This document shows, piece by piece, positions 8,552 to 16,581 of a stretch of DNA of 23,889 bases. The DNA comes from Kalaharituber pfeilii (lineage: Eukaryota > Ascomycota > Pezizomycetes > Pezizales > Pezizaceae). The stretch lies in the NCBI GenBank assembly GCA_015179045.1, contig WHUZ01000222.1, positions 1 through 23,889 of the forward strand, in the 5' to 3' direction. Within the stretch, counting starts at the first letter, position 1, and every line of letters begins with the position of its first letter. Below the pieces are notes generated by a model, which made no database searches, was not told where the DNA came from, and saw only the letters and a list, made by a program, of their open reading frames with translations. A program made the translations under genes and the position numbers.

Positions 8552-8924
8552 GGGAAAAGTCAAACAGTAGTTGGAAGTCACGAACAAGGAGCTAGGGAAG
8601 ATAAGGGGGATTTGCTGGCTAAGGAAGAGGAATATGCTGGAGGAGGAAGGCAAGAAAACTAGTTTGGTAGTGATTTATCTGGAAAGAGAGATGGATGTCA
8701 AGAAGGTGAGGCTTAGTAGTACAAGTCAGTCTGGTATGAGTTAGAGAGGGGACAGAAGTAAGGGATCATACTAGGTGTCACCTACATTATAGAGGAGTCT
8801 GTAGGCACCACATGTATTTAGGTTGATAGTTATGTTAGTTTTGTTAGTATTTGTTCTTTCATTAATAAAGACCCTTGCCATAGCCTATCGGGCAGCATGC
8901 GAGTATTGAAATAAAAAAAAAAAA

Positions 8925-8980
8925 GCATGTTGAGTACGTACATAAAATGAAGGACATTTTGAGCACGTTGAGTACATTGC
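8925..8980 (+). repeat. Continuation of the 9-bp array after the retroposon
   Basis: GCATGTTGAGTACGTACATAAAATGAAGGACATTTTGAGCACGTTGAG repeats both the 9-bp unit and the higher-order block found at 6175-6661. This shows the poly(A)-tailed element landed inside one continuous array. Confidence 0.75.
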
Positions 8981-9349
8981 GACGCCGGTGGCAGGATTAC
9001 TTGTATTGTGGGTACAATGGAGGACTTAAGTATATCGCAGCATCAGCAGCAGAATTACTTGCGTTAGATACGCTGAGTGTATAAAACTAGATTTTATAAT
9101 GCCAGGGGCATACCAAGGTAAAAAACTGATTTCATAGGGCACAAGAGTAGCAAAGGAATAATAAAGTTAGAAGGCCAGAAAGCGCAGAGCGCGACTGTCG
9201 TAAGGCAATGAGGTCAGGAATGCATGGGGTACTTAGGGCACTCAGGGCATAAACTGTGCATTGTGGTACTGGGTACCGCATTGTAACGCAACCAATTTTT
9301 TGCTGATGAGGATAATAGTATAACCTGCTTTCTACAGTCTCCATACACT
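8981..9349. other. Spacer without recognisable features
   Basis: About 370 bp between the 9-bp and 17-bp arrays. A short minus-strand open frame (about 70 codons, 9132-9344) has no recognisable domain. I see no repeat period, transposon end or RNA gene. Confidence 0.35.
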
Positions 9350-9652
9350 AAGCCATGACTACTGGCAAGTCATGACCATCAGCAAGCTATGACTGCCAAC
9401 AAGCTATGACCACTAGCAAATCATGACTGCCAGCAAGCTATGACTATTATAAAGCTATGACCACTAGCAAGCTACGACCACTGGCAAGCCATGACTGCTG
9501 GCAAGCTATAACTGCTAGCAAGCTATGACTGCTAGCAAGCTATAACTGCTAGCAAGCTATGACTGCTAGCAAACTATGACTACTGGTAAGCTACGACTGC
9601 TGGCAAGCCATAAACTACTAGCAAGCTATGACCATTAGCAAACTATGACTAT
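9350..9652 (+). repeat. 17-bp minisatellite I, about 17-18 units
   Basis: The unit AAGCTATGACTGCTAGC repeats head to tail, with variants AAGCTATGACCACTAGC and AAGCCATGACTGCTGGC. A 34-bp dimer (CTATAACTG alternating with CTATGACTG) is visible at about 9504-9560. Most variation is C/T or A/G. The 17-bp period cannot keep a reading frame, so it is non-coding. Confidence 0.88.
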
Positions 9653-9660
9653 ATCCCGCC

Positions 9661-10020
9661 TCCTAGTATAGTCTACCTACTAGTATAGTCTGCCTGCTAG
9701 TATGGCCTGCCTGCCTGTATAGCCCATCTACCAGTATAATTCATCTGCTAGTATAGCCCATCTGCTAGTATAGCCTGTCTGCCAGTATGACCTACCTGCT
9801 AGTATAGTCTACTTGCTAGTATAGCCTACTTACTAGTATGACCTACCAGCTAGTATAGCCTACTAGCTAGTATAGCTTGCTAGCTAGTATAGCCCATCTA
9901 CTAGTATAGCTCGCCTGCTAGTACAGCTCACCTGCTAGTATAGCCTACTCATCAGTATAGCCTGCCTGCTAGTATCGTTACCTGCTAGTATCACCTACCT
10001 ACTAGTATCATCTACCTACT
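9661..10020 (+). repeat. 17-bp minisatellite II, about 21 units
   Basis: The unit CTAGTATAGCCTGCCTG, with variants such as CTAGTATAGCCCATCTG and CTAGTATAGTCTACCTA, repeats head to tail. It begins almost directly after the first 17-bp array. Both share the period and a CTGCTAG core, but the rest of the unit differs. Confidence 0.88.
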
Positions 10021-10445
10021 ATAAAAGCTCTATTTTTATTACTCTGTTCTTACTATTGCTCTTATTACTGCTTCTACTATTATATTATATTTTTTAGGTA
10101 ATAAACCTATTATATATATATAGACTTTATCTTGCCTTTATGTAAATAGTTTCTTCTCTTCTTATCTATTGTCTTGTCTTTTTAATAGACCTATATGGTT
10201 CCTCACAGTCTATATGTTCTTATTATTCTTATCAATCCCTAAATCTAATTCAGTACTTAGTCTGCTTTGTCTTTTTATCCTAGCCTTCCATCACTATAGA
10301 ACTGGAACCACTGAACTGTTCCTATCAAACCTCTCTTATCAAGTTTATTAGGCCTCTACTATTCAGTGCTTATAAAACTACTATTATCCTAAACCAGTCA
10401 TATCTCTTAGTAGTACCAGCTTGCTACTATGTAATACATTGTTTT
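10021..10445. other. AT-rich spacer without recognisable features
   Basis: Very AT-rich with a short TATATATATA tract near 10114. A 60-codon + frame at 10169-10351 is hydrophobic but resembles no protein I know. I see no element end. Confidence 0.35.
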
Positions 10446-10772
10446 CTTAGATGCAAGACTCTATTCAAATAGATTTATATAAGTAATAATGAATTCAGGT
10501 TGTAATAGAAGTAAACAAACTTAACTATTGTCACTAATCTTTTGCTTTTACTAAAATCTAAAGGTAGAAGTAGCTTTTTCCTAGAGTTTTGCTCTATTAT
10601 TTCCTTAGATGTAGCACTCTATTCAAATAGATTCATATAAGTAATGATAGATTTAGATTATAATAGAAATAAATAAACTCAACTATTATTATGAAGGTTT
10701 TTAAGATTCATAGCTCATACAATTACCACACTTGCTTTCACCAAAATCCTAAACAAGAAGGTAGCTTTTCTC
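10446..10772 (+). repeat. Two-copy direct duplication, 168 bp apart
   Basis: CTTAGATG(C/T)A...CTCTATTCAAATAGATT(T/C)ATATAAGTAAT at 10446 is repeated from 10614. In both copies an AATAGAA(G/A)TAAA(C/T)AAAC block follows, and later TTGCTTT(T/C)A-C-x-AAAATC and GTAG(C)TTTT. The second copy carries an extra segment of about 30-40 bases in the middle. Differences are mainly transitions. The chromovirus inserted at the end of the second copy. Confidence 0.65.
10768..10772 (+). repeat. Left 5-bp target-site duplication of chromovirus 1
   Basis: TTCTC precedes the 5' LTR, and TTCCC (16577-16581) follows the 3' LTR. They match at 4 of 5 positions with one C/T transition. Confidence 0.65.
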
Positions 10773-11268
10773 TGTTATGGCTAAGGTAAGACTTACGGGA
10801 AAGGACCCGGAAGCACTGCCAGTATCCAATAAGCCATACACTGAAGATGTAGCTGATCACTACTAGGCAATACATGGAAACACTTGAAGCTCGAGACACG
10901 GCAGTCGTCTAAGGAAGTGTGTGTCAACAGAAGTCATATAGACTAATAACTGCACATAGCTTCCAAACTAATATGCGTACATGCATTAGTCGCTGCTACC
11001 GCTACTCCTAATGCACGTTTCTACTATATCTCCTTATCTACCTATCTTATCTATATTTATCATGTCATTGTCATATCATATTGATGGCCGAGAAGTCTAT
11101 ATAAATAGGCCGAATAGATAGCTAGAAGAATCAAGACACTAGCGGCATCCTAAGTTGAACTCTCACTTAATGCTCTCACATAATTTCTTGCCATCCACTT
11201 CACTGCTTTCGTGAACCTGGAGTCGCCTCAGTGCCACTCTCGTGAGCCCAGCGATGCCTACGCCAATA
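10773..11268 (+). repeat. 5' LTR of chromovirus 1
   Basis: Runs from TGTTATGG to GCCAATA (the 3' LTR ends in GCCAACA, so the terminal CA was changed to TA). A TATA-like TCTATATAAATAGG at about 11095-11108 probably marks the promoter. Compared with the 3' LTR I count by eye roughly 45-50 differences in 496 positions, about nine tenths of them transitions. Confidence 0.9.
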
Positions 11269-11481
11269 TTACACCACTCATTCGTATTTTTTTTCTTTTC
11301 TTTTCTTCTATTAACAATGGAACCCCAATAATCGCTCCCCCGCCTCTCCTAGTACTGCAATCGCTTTCAGCATGCCACTCCTCACCAATAATGGATATCA
11401 CAATGTTCGGAGAATCTATGAAAACCGTACAACAACCCTGCACGCCCTACATGTAAGCTTCCTGCTATTAGAAACCCCCAC

Positions 11482-11690
11482 GCAGCTGCTCGGAGACCCC
11501 ACATAGCCACTCAGAGTCCCGCTGCTGCTTGGAAGTCTCGTCGCCACTCAGAAGTCCTGTTGCCGCTCAGAGTCCCACTGCCGCTCAGAAGTCCCGCAGC
11601 CCCTCGGAGTCCCGCTGCCGCTCGAAAGTCCCGTCACCACTCGGAGTCCTGCTGCCGCTCGGAAGTCCCATCGCCGCCGCCGTTCCCAGT
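11482..11690 (+). repeat. Minisatellite of 18/19-bp units in the gag region (first block)
   Basis: Units such as GCCGCTCGGAAGTCCCGTC (19 bp) and ACCGCTCGGAGTCCCGCT (18 bp) alternate, giving a 37-bp dimer repeated about five times. Because 37 is not a multiple of three, each dimer shifts the reading frame. The block ends in a GCCGCCGCCG run. Confidence 0.8.
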
Positions 11691-12001
11691 CCCCTTCAAG
11701 GTCCCGCTCACCTTCGCCTGAGGTGAAGCAGCCGAAGTCATTCCCTGGTAAGCCAAAAAAGCTCGAAAGATCTAGAACACTCAACAGGCAAAGGATATTC
11801 ACTCCCACCTCACCGACGCTGTCAAGAGATGACCAACCCTGTCAAGTTACAAACTCAAGAAGAATCGAAGGATCACCAAGTCAGCATATCATCTCAGAGC
11901 AATTCCTACCCCCAGGCATACTACAGGGCACTCACCTCCCTACACTCACACAACCAATCTCGTACACTTCACGTGTGAGCCTCCCACTGTCAGAGACTCT
12001 T

Positions 12002-12168
12002 ACGCAGCCCCTTGAAGTCCTACCACCGCTCGGAAGTTCTACTGCCACTCGAAGTCCTGCCACCGCTTGAAAGTCCTGTTACCGCTCGGAGTCCCGCCAC
12101 CGCTCGGAAGTCCTGTCACTGCTCGGAGTCCCGCTGCTGCTCAGAAGTCCCGTCACTGCTCAGAGTCT
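12002..12168 (+). repeat. Minisatellite of 18/19-bp units in the gag region (second block)
   Basis: The same GCCGCTCGGAAGTCC units as at 11482-11690 return about 310 bp further on, again alternating between AAGTCC and AGTCC forms. The two blocks are direct repeats and probably arose by segmental duplication within the element. Confidence 0.8.
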
Positions 12169-12521
12169 GGCCGCTGTCACCATCACCAGCTCCACTCAAG
12201 GTCCCAAAGTAGAGTAGCCGAAAAAAGCTGTATCTATCGCCAGCTACTCCTTCAAGCCCTCTGTAAATAAGTGCAAATATTAATAGGTAGAATAACCACT
12301 TCCGAAAGTCCTACTGTCTGCATCACATGAATGAGAAAGTTAGCCCATAGCAATTCAGGAAAAAATAAGGAACATCCAAAGCACCATTGGAAGGACCGGA
12401 CTAGACCTATAAAACGTATGGCAGGGAGACAGGAGCTCCCTGGAAGGAGTTAAGGTTTTGAATACTGCATTTGTTTTTCCGGCGTTCGGAATAAATCAGG
12501 TAATATAATCTAGTACTGCTT

Positions 12522-15500
12522 TTGATTTTAATGCGGAATGTCTGTATATTGGCAATAGGGAATTTTTGGTTGGGAAGGAAAAGTTTCTCTGTTAATGGTA
12601 AAAACCGATGTTTGGTTTATGATTCCCTTGATTTTGTTGTTCCTTATGATAAAATTGTTTTACCCTCGGTTACCTGTCTCTGTTTTTTCCACCTGTCTCT
12701 GTTTCTGCCACCTGTTTCTGTTTTGGATTTGGGAAGAGAGCCTCTAGAAAAAGGTAATGTACTACTAATGATTGATGCACGCGAACGTTATGAACGTTAT
12801 ACCTAAGTGTTTTCTGAGGAGCAAGCAGCCAGACTACCACCGTACTGATCCTGAGATCACAACATCCCACTCAATGACTCTAATGCTGAAGAACCCAATA
12901 TCCTGATATACAAGACTCCTCGAGAAGATGAAGCCCCACCGAGGGAACCCAATAAGATTATGGTACCGAATCAGTACCTCCTCCCATTCATACCAGACCT
13001 TCTGGAAAAGATCCCTGGGGGTAAATACTTTACCCGATTGGACGTTAAGAACCCTACATTCGAAATCAGTCAGGTGGAAAGCCTATTCGAAGATACCATT
13101 ATGCTTTTTGGACTCGTCAATGTATCAGCGAGTTTTCAGGAGGTGATGGACGAAATCCTGGCAGAATACCATTGAGGTAGTATGACCGTGGAACAGGTCC
13201 TATAATTACCACTTGACTACAAACTAGCCGTACAGGAGACAGTCCTTCTTGGCATACTATTAATGGCCATAAGCTTAATGCCACTGCCGACTGGCCAACT
13301 ACTATATTGTTTCTTCAAGAACTACAGTGCCAGAGTGAACCGCTTATCTTCCTTATGGGTAACGTACCATTTTTATGGGGCGATGCACAGCAGCAGTCAA
13401 TCAACGAACTTAAGCAAGCATTCATGTCCAAACTACGCCCATGAGATAGAACCCTGAGGATGTTCATGGGATAGAACCCTGAAGACGATCATAGAAGCCG
13501 ATGCATTAGTACTCCGCTTATAGGATAGGACCCTGAAGACAATCATGGGATAGAACCCTGAAGACGATCATGGAAGCCAACGCATCAGTGCTCCGCCTAT
13601 GGGATAGAACCCTAAGGACGATCATGGGATAGAACTCTGAAGACGATCATGGAAACTGATACATCTAGCCAAGCCCTTACTAATACTACAGGGAGAACGG
13701 AACTAAAACGCTACACCTAGTCGACTTCCACTCATAAGCCCTTAATATAGCTGAACGGAACTGACCAACAAGTAGCTATTAGTGATCATCGACTGCTTTA
13801 AGAAGTAGTACACTTGGTTACAAGGTGTATATGTCGATGTCTATACGGATCACCATGGCCTCATTAACTTCCGTCAAGCAAACTGGTACATGAAAATGTA
13901 CAAGCTTGATTTTACAACCCTCTACCGGAAAGGTAGCGATGACAGAAAAGCTGATGCTATCACGGTGGACTAGCGAAGAATCCGAAGGCCTAGAGGCTCA
14001 GCTTTTAAAAGATAGACAAGTACTACCAACGGCAACCCCGTTGAGGAAGACCCAGAGGTTACTGACCACTGGGGAGTGCACCGCACCCAGGAAATAATAT
14101 CAAAGAACTTCTACTGGGATGGGTGGAGAGAACTTGAAGCTGCGTAAACTTACATCACTAAAAGGCAAAAAGCTGACCAACATGCTCGCCGAACCCAACT
14201 AATACCAATGCCAACTACAGTCAGATTCATTACAGATAACCAGTGATAAAACGGTCACCAGTCCGATGCCTCACTCATCTCGCCATCTCCCAATGGAATA
14301 ACTCACTAGCCGAAAATGGCTCATAGGTCACCCCTATGTAAGTGAAAAGTACACGCACACAGCACCAACCGCACACAGGCATGTGGCACCGACCACATAC
14401 AGATACGCGATACCAACCACCATAGGCTGTAAGTCCGGAAGTAACCTGGCAGGTCAAGGGTCCAAACTGGACAATATAGGGCTGTATTCTAATAAACCAA
14501 GTAGACAGGTACTATGGTACTTGAGCAAAGTAATGCGATAGGAACTCCAGCATGCTCAAGTGAGGAGTGGAGGGCTGCACAATGGGCTGGAGCAGCAAAT
14601 ACTACCGGTATTGAAGAATATACGATGCATATCGAACTCTTGGCTAATATCTCTGGCTGGAAGAGTCACGCGGCAGCTAATGCCGTAACACACTCAAAGA
14701 AGTAGCTATGAATTTCATCGAAAAACTACTGGAGTCGGAAAGCTATAACACGGTCCTCACGGACCATGCCACCAGGGCCCAATGATACCTACTAGCCAAA
14801 ACAACCCGAATATTCACAGATGTTGCCTCAGTATTCATCAAGAATACCTGACAGCATCATGGACTACTATAAGCTATTGCATCAAATAGATGACTGCAAT
14901 TCGCTTCAGCCTGCTGGAAAGAGATTAACTAGCAGCTCGATATCAGACTCTCGCTATTCACACCCTACCATCCGCAAACTGACGGATCGAACAAGCAATA
15001 CAAATACTCAAGCAGTACCTATGCATCTTTTGTCATGATAGACAAAACCATTAGGTTACTTGGCTATCACTTGCTGAGTATGCATACAACACCTCAGAAA
15101 CATCAACCCATGGCTATACATTCTTCGAAAAGCCTATACGGATTCAACCCTAAAAATGAGTCAACTCCAAAGCAATACATATCTCAGATGAGCATACCTT
15201 CGCCTCACTAGCAGCCACTAGCTAAATAGCATAACTACAGTACGCAACCAAATATACAACACCCTCAACAATAATGATAAGGGGTTAAAGCTCTTCATCG
15301 AAAATCTCGTCAATTTCAGATAGAGGACCAAGTGCTAGTTGATAGACGAAACCTGTGGGTAGTAGCTACCAATAATAGGGCACTTACCAACAAATATATT
15401 GGTCCTTACGAGATGAGGAGAGTTGTCAGCCACTACGCATACGAACTTCGGTTACCGAACTCGAACTGCCTTGAGGTATGCGACTGCACAATGTCATCTA

Positions 15501-15720
15501 CGTTAGCCTCCTCAATCCCTTCACGACCTAAGACTACAAAATAGCTTTTGACAATAATGAAAAATTCTACTATGACGTCGACTATGTCGGCAACAGTCGC
15601 AAGGTCCGGGGTCAGGCTAAATATCGAATCCGTTAGCAGGGGTACAATGAAGATGATACCTGGGAAAACCTACAACACTTGCTGGAATCCATAATGGAGT
15701 TCCATGAGAAGCACGCATGA
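12522..15720 (+). pseudogene. Pol of chromovirus 1 (RT, RNase H, integrase, chromodomain), broken
   Basis: Domains in order, in several frames: a protease-RT linker with VFSEEQAARLPPY around 12808-12846; RT with NQYLLPFIPDLLEK around 12972, YFTRLDVKN, then MLFGLVNVSASFQE near 13100-13140. About 14 residues of the palm between these motifs are missing, and the Y-x-D-D block is absent, as the sequence passes from MDEILAEYH directly to post-catalytic sequence. RNase H follows with FLWGDAQQQSINELKQAF (13367-13420), DRTLKTIMEADAS-like repeats, VYVDVYTDHHGLINF (13828-13872) and YRKGSDDRKADA. Integrase shows HRTQEIISKNFYW in the zinc domain (14080-14118), NFIEKLLESESYNTVL, a degraded S-D-R-G-x-QFAS site near 14885 and FTPYHPQTDG (14958-14987). 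A chromodomain ends the protein: YDVDYVGNSRK, then AKYRIR, stop for Trp, QGYNEDDTWENL. The stop is at about 15718-15720. Confidence 0.85.
13443..13660 (+). repeat. Minisatellite inside the RNase H coding region of chromovirus 1
   Basis: GATAGAACCCTGAAGACGATCATGG (25 bp) occurs about six times, alternating with a longer version that adds AAGCCGATGCATTAGTACTCCGC and gives a period of about 79 bp. The unit reads DRTLKTIMEADA in one frame, which is the start of RNase H around its first catalytic Asp. The repeat therefore looks like an expansion of ordinary coding sequence rather than an insertion. Confidence 0.75.
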
Positions 15721-16065
15721 AAGCCCAAAGACTCAAGTCTTTAAGAGGGTAGTGCAACTGATGCTTCAATGATGGGCATGATTTACTGAGGCCTAGCTAG
15801 AGAAGCTACAACCTCACGTAGGTGTTATATCTTCCACGCTCTCAAGGGTTTCCTACAGGGTTTTTACCTGAGAAGTGGTTTAATGGCTAACACTGAATAG
15901 AATGAGTGCAGGACACACCAGTCTTACCATCGGCCATTGTTGTATACAATGATACTAGTACTTAACGTATAGAGTATGCCGACACTCTTAGCTAATAAAA
16001 TACACTGACCCAACCGAATAGAATATTTTGGATCGGTTTAGAAGCTCTTTGGGGTGAAGGAGCTC

Positions 16066-16080
16066 TAAAACAGGGGGTGA
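16066..16080 (+). other. Polypurine tract of chromovirus 1
   Basis: AAAACAGGGGGTGA directly precedes the 3' LTR and is in the place where plus-strand DNA synthesis is primed in LTR retrotransposons. Confidence 0.65.
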
Positions 16081-16576
16081 TGTTACGGCTAAGGTAAGAC
16101 TTACAGAAAAGGATCTGGAAGCACTGCGAGTATCCAATAAGCCGTACGCTGAAGATGTAGCTGATCACTACTAGGCAACGCATGGAAACACTTAAGGCCC
16201 GAGATACGGCAGTCGCCTAAGGAAGTGTGTGTCAACAGAAGTCATATAGACTAATAACTGCATATGGCTTACAAACTAATATATGTACATGCATTAGTCG
16301 CTGCTACCGCTACTTCTAATGCACGTTTCTACTATATCTCCTTATGTACCTATCTTATCTATATTCATCATGTCATTGTCATATCATATTGATGGCTGGG
16401 AAGTCTATATAAACGGGCCAAATAGATAGCTAGAAGAATCAAGATACTAGTGATGTCCTAAGTTGAACTCTCACTTAATGCTCTCATATAATATCTTGCT
16501 GTCTGCTTCGCTACCTTCGTGAACCTGGAATCGCCTCAGTGCCACTCTCGCGAGCCCAGCAATGCCTATGCCAACA
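16081..16576 (+). repeat. 3' LTR of chromovirus 1
   Basis: Same length (496 bp) as the 5' LTR, from TGTTACGG to GCCAACA, with intact TG...CA ends. The TATA-like TCTATATAAACGGG lies near 16403-16416. Confidence 0.9.
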
Positions 16577-16581
16577 TTCCC
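16577..16581 (+). repeat. Right 5-bp target-site duplication of chromovirus 1
   Basis: TTCCC, compared with TTCTC on the left side. Confidence 0.65.

Larger units (their letters stand above)
6750..8760 (+). pseudogene. ORF1-like LINE protein relic, split by a nested insertion
   Basis: On the + strand a frame around 6896-7070 reads a charged segment (MRLSAIKSDVTAFLEKNNEG, then KWEFRFFCGDTGD). A proline-rich tract follows at about 7120-7190, derived from CCA/CCG repeats, and then a segment containing LSNEEAKKITLSTGAPP. The frame reaches ALRKD at the target site and resumes after the insert as LGKVKQ, stop, LEVTNKELGKIRG, then WLRKR and KKTSLVVIYLEREMDVKKVR. The last part resembles the ORF1 RNA-binding region of fungal Tad-like LINEs, where an I-x-W-L motif precedes an S-L-V-V strand. 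Several TAG stops stand at likely Gln positions. No apurinic endonuclease or reverse transcriptase follows before the poly(A). The ORF1 assignment is tentative. Confidence 0.42.
6662..8924 (+). mobile_element. Poly(A)-tailed retroposon inserted in the 9-bp array (outer element)
   Basis: Non-repetitive, GC-richer sequence interrupts the 9-bp array and ends in a 12-A run (8913-8924) directly joined to array sequence (GCATGTTGAG). An AATAAA lies upstream at about 8862-8867. This is the structure of an mRNA-derived insertion made by LINE machinery. A second LINE fragment (7533-8537) sits inside it, so the element proper is 6662-7532 plus 8538-8924, about 1.26 kb. The exact left boundary and target duplication cannot be set because both flanks are repeats. 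Confidence 0.68.
11269..12521 (+). pseudogene. Gag-like region of chromovirus 1, degenerate, with expanded Ser/Arg-coding minisatellites
   Basis: The segment between the 5' LTR and pol is where gag is expected. No capsid motif is recognisable. It contains two tracts of CGCTCGGAAGTCCCG-type repeats coding, in one frame, for Ser/Arg-rich stretches (S-R-S-P-S-E-S-R-C-R). They are separated by a middle segment with an open frame (11723-12070) rich in Pro, Ser and Thr. An Arg/Ser-rich basic segment would fit a nucleic-acid-binding gag tail, but this is inferred from position. No CCHC knuckle was found. The stretch 12290-12520 shows no motif. Confidence 0.5.
10773..16576 (+). mobile_element. Ty3/gypsy chromovirus 1, complete structure, inactive (5804 bp)
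   Basis: Two 496-bp LTRs in direct orientation enclose 4812 bp that read, left to right, a gag-like region, protease linker, reverse transcriptase, RNase H, integrase and chromodomain. A purine-rich tract precedes the 3' LTR, and 5-bp target duplications flank the whole. RT-RH-IN order plus a C-terminal chromodomain defines the chromovirus branch of Ty3/gypsy (Metaviridae). Stops, frameshifts and an RT deletion mean it cannot make its own proteins. No convincing tRNA primer site is seen right after the 5' LTR. Confidence 0.9.

Noticed and set aside
7845..8662. Several + strand open frames of 70-96 codons
   Set aside because: They are antisense to the LINE RNase H and zinc-knuckle region, whose motifs on the minus strand explain the sequence.
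9350..10020. Possible CRISPR array
   Set aside because: The units are contiguous 17-bp repeats with no unique spacers, no leader and no cas genes, in a eukaryotic transposon setting.
12290..12560. Possible solo LTR inside chromovirus 1 (TATAAAACG followed by AATAAATC)
   Set aside because: No TG...CA ends or target duplication were found, and the downstream part (from about 12522) fits the protease-RT linker frame that leads into VFSEEQAARLPPY.
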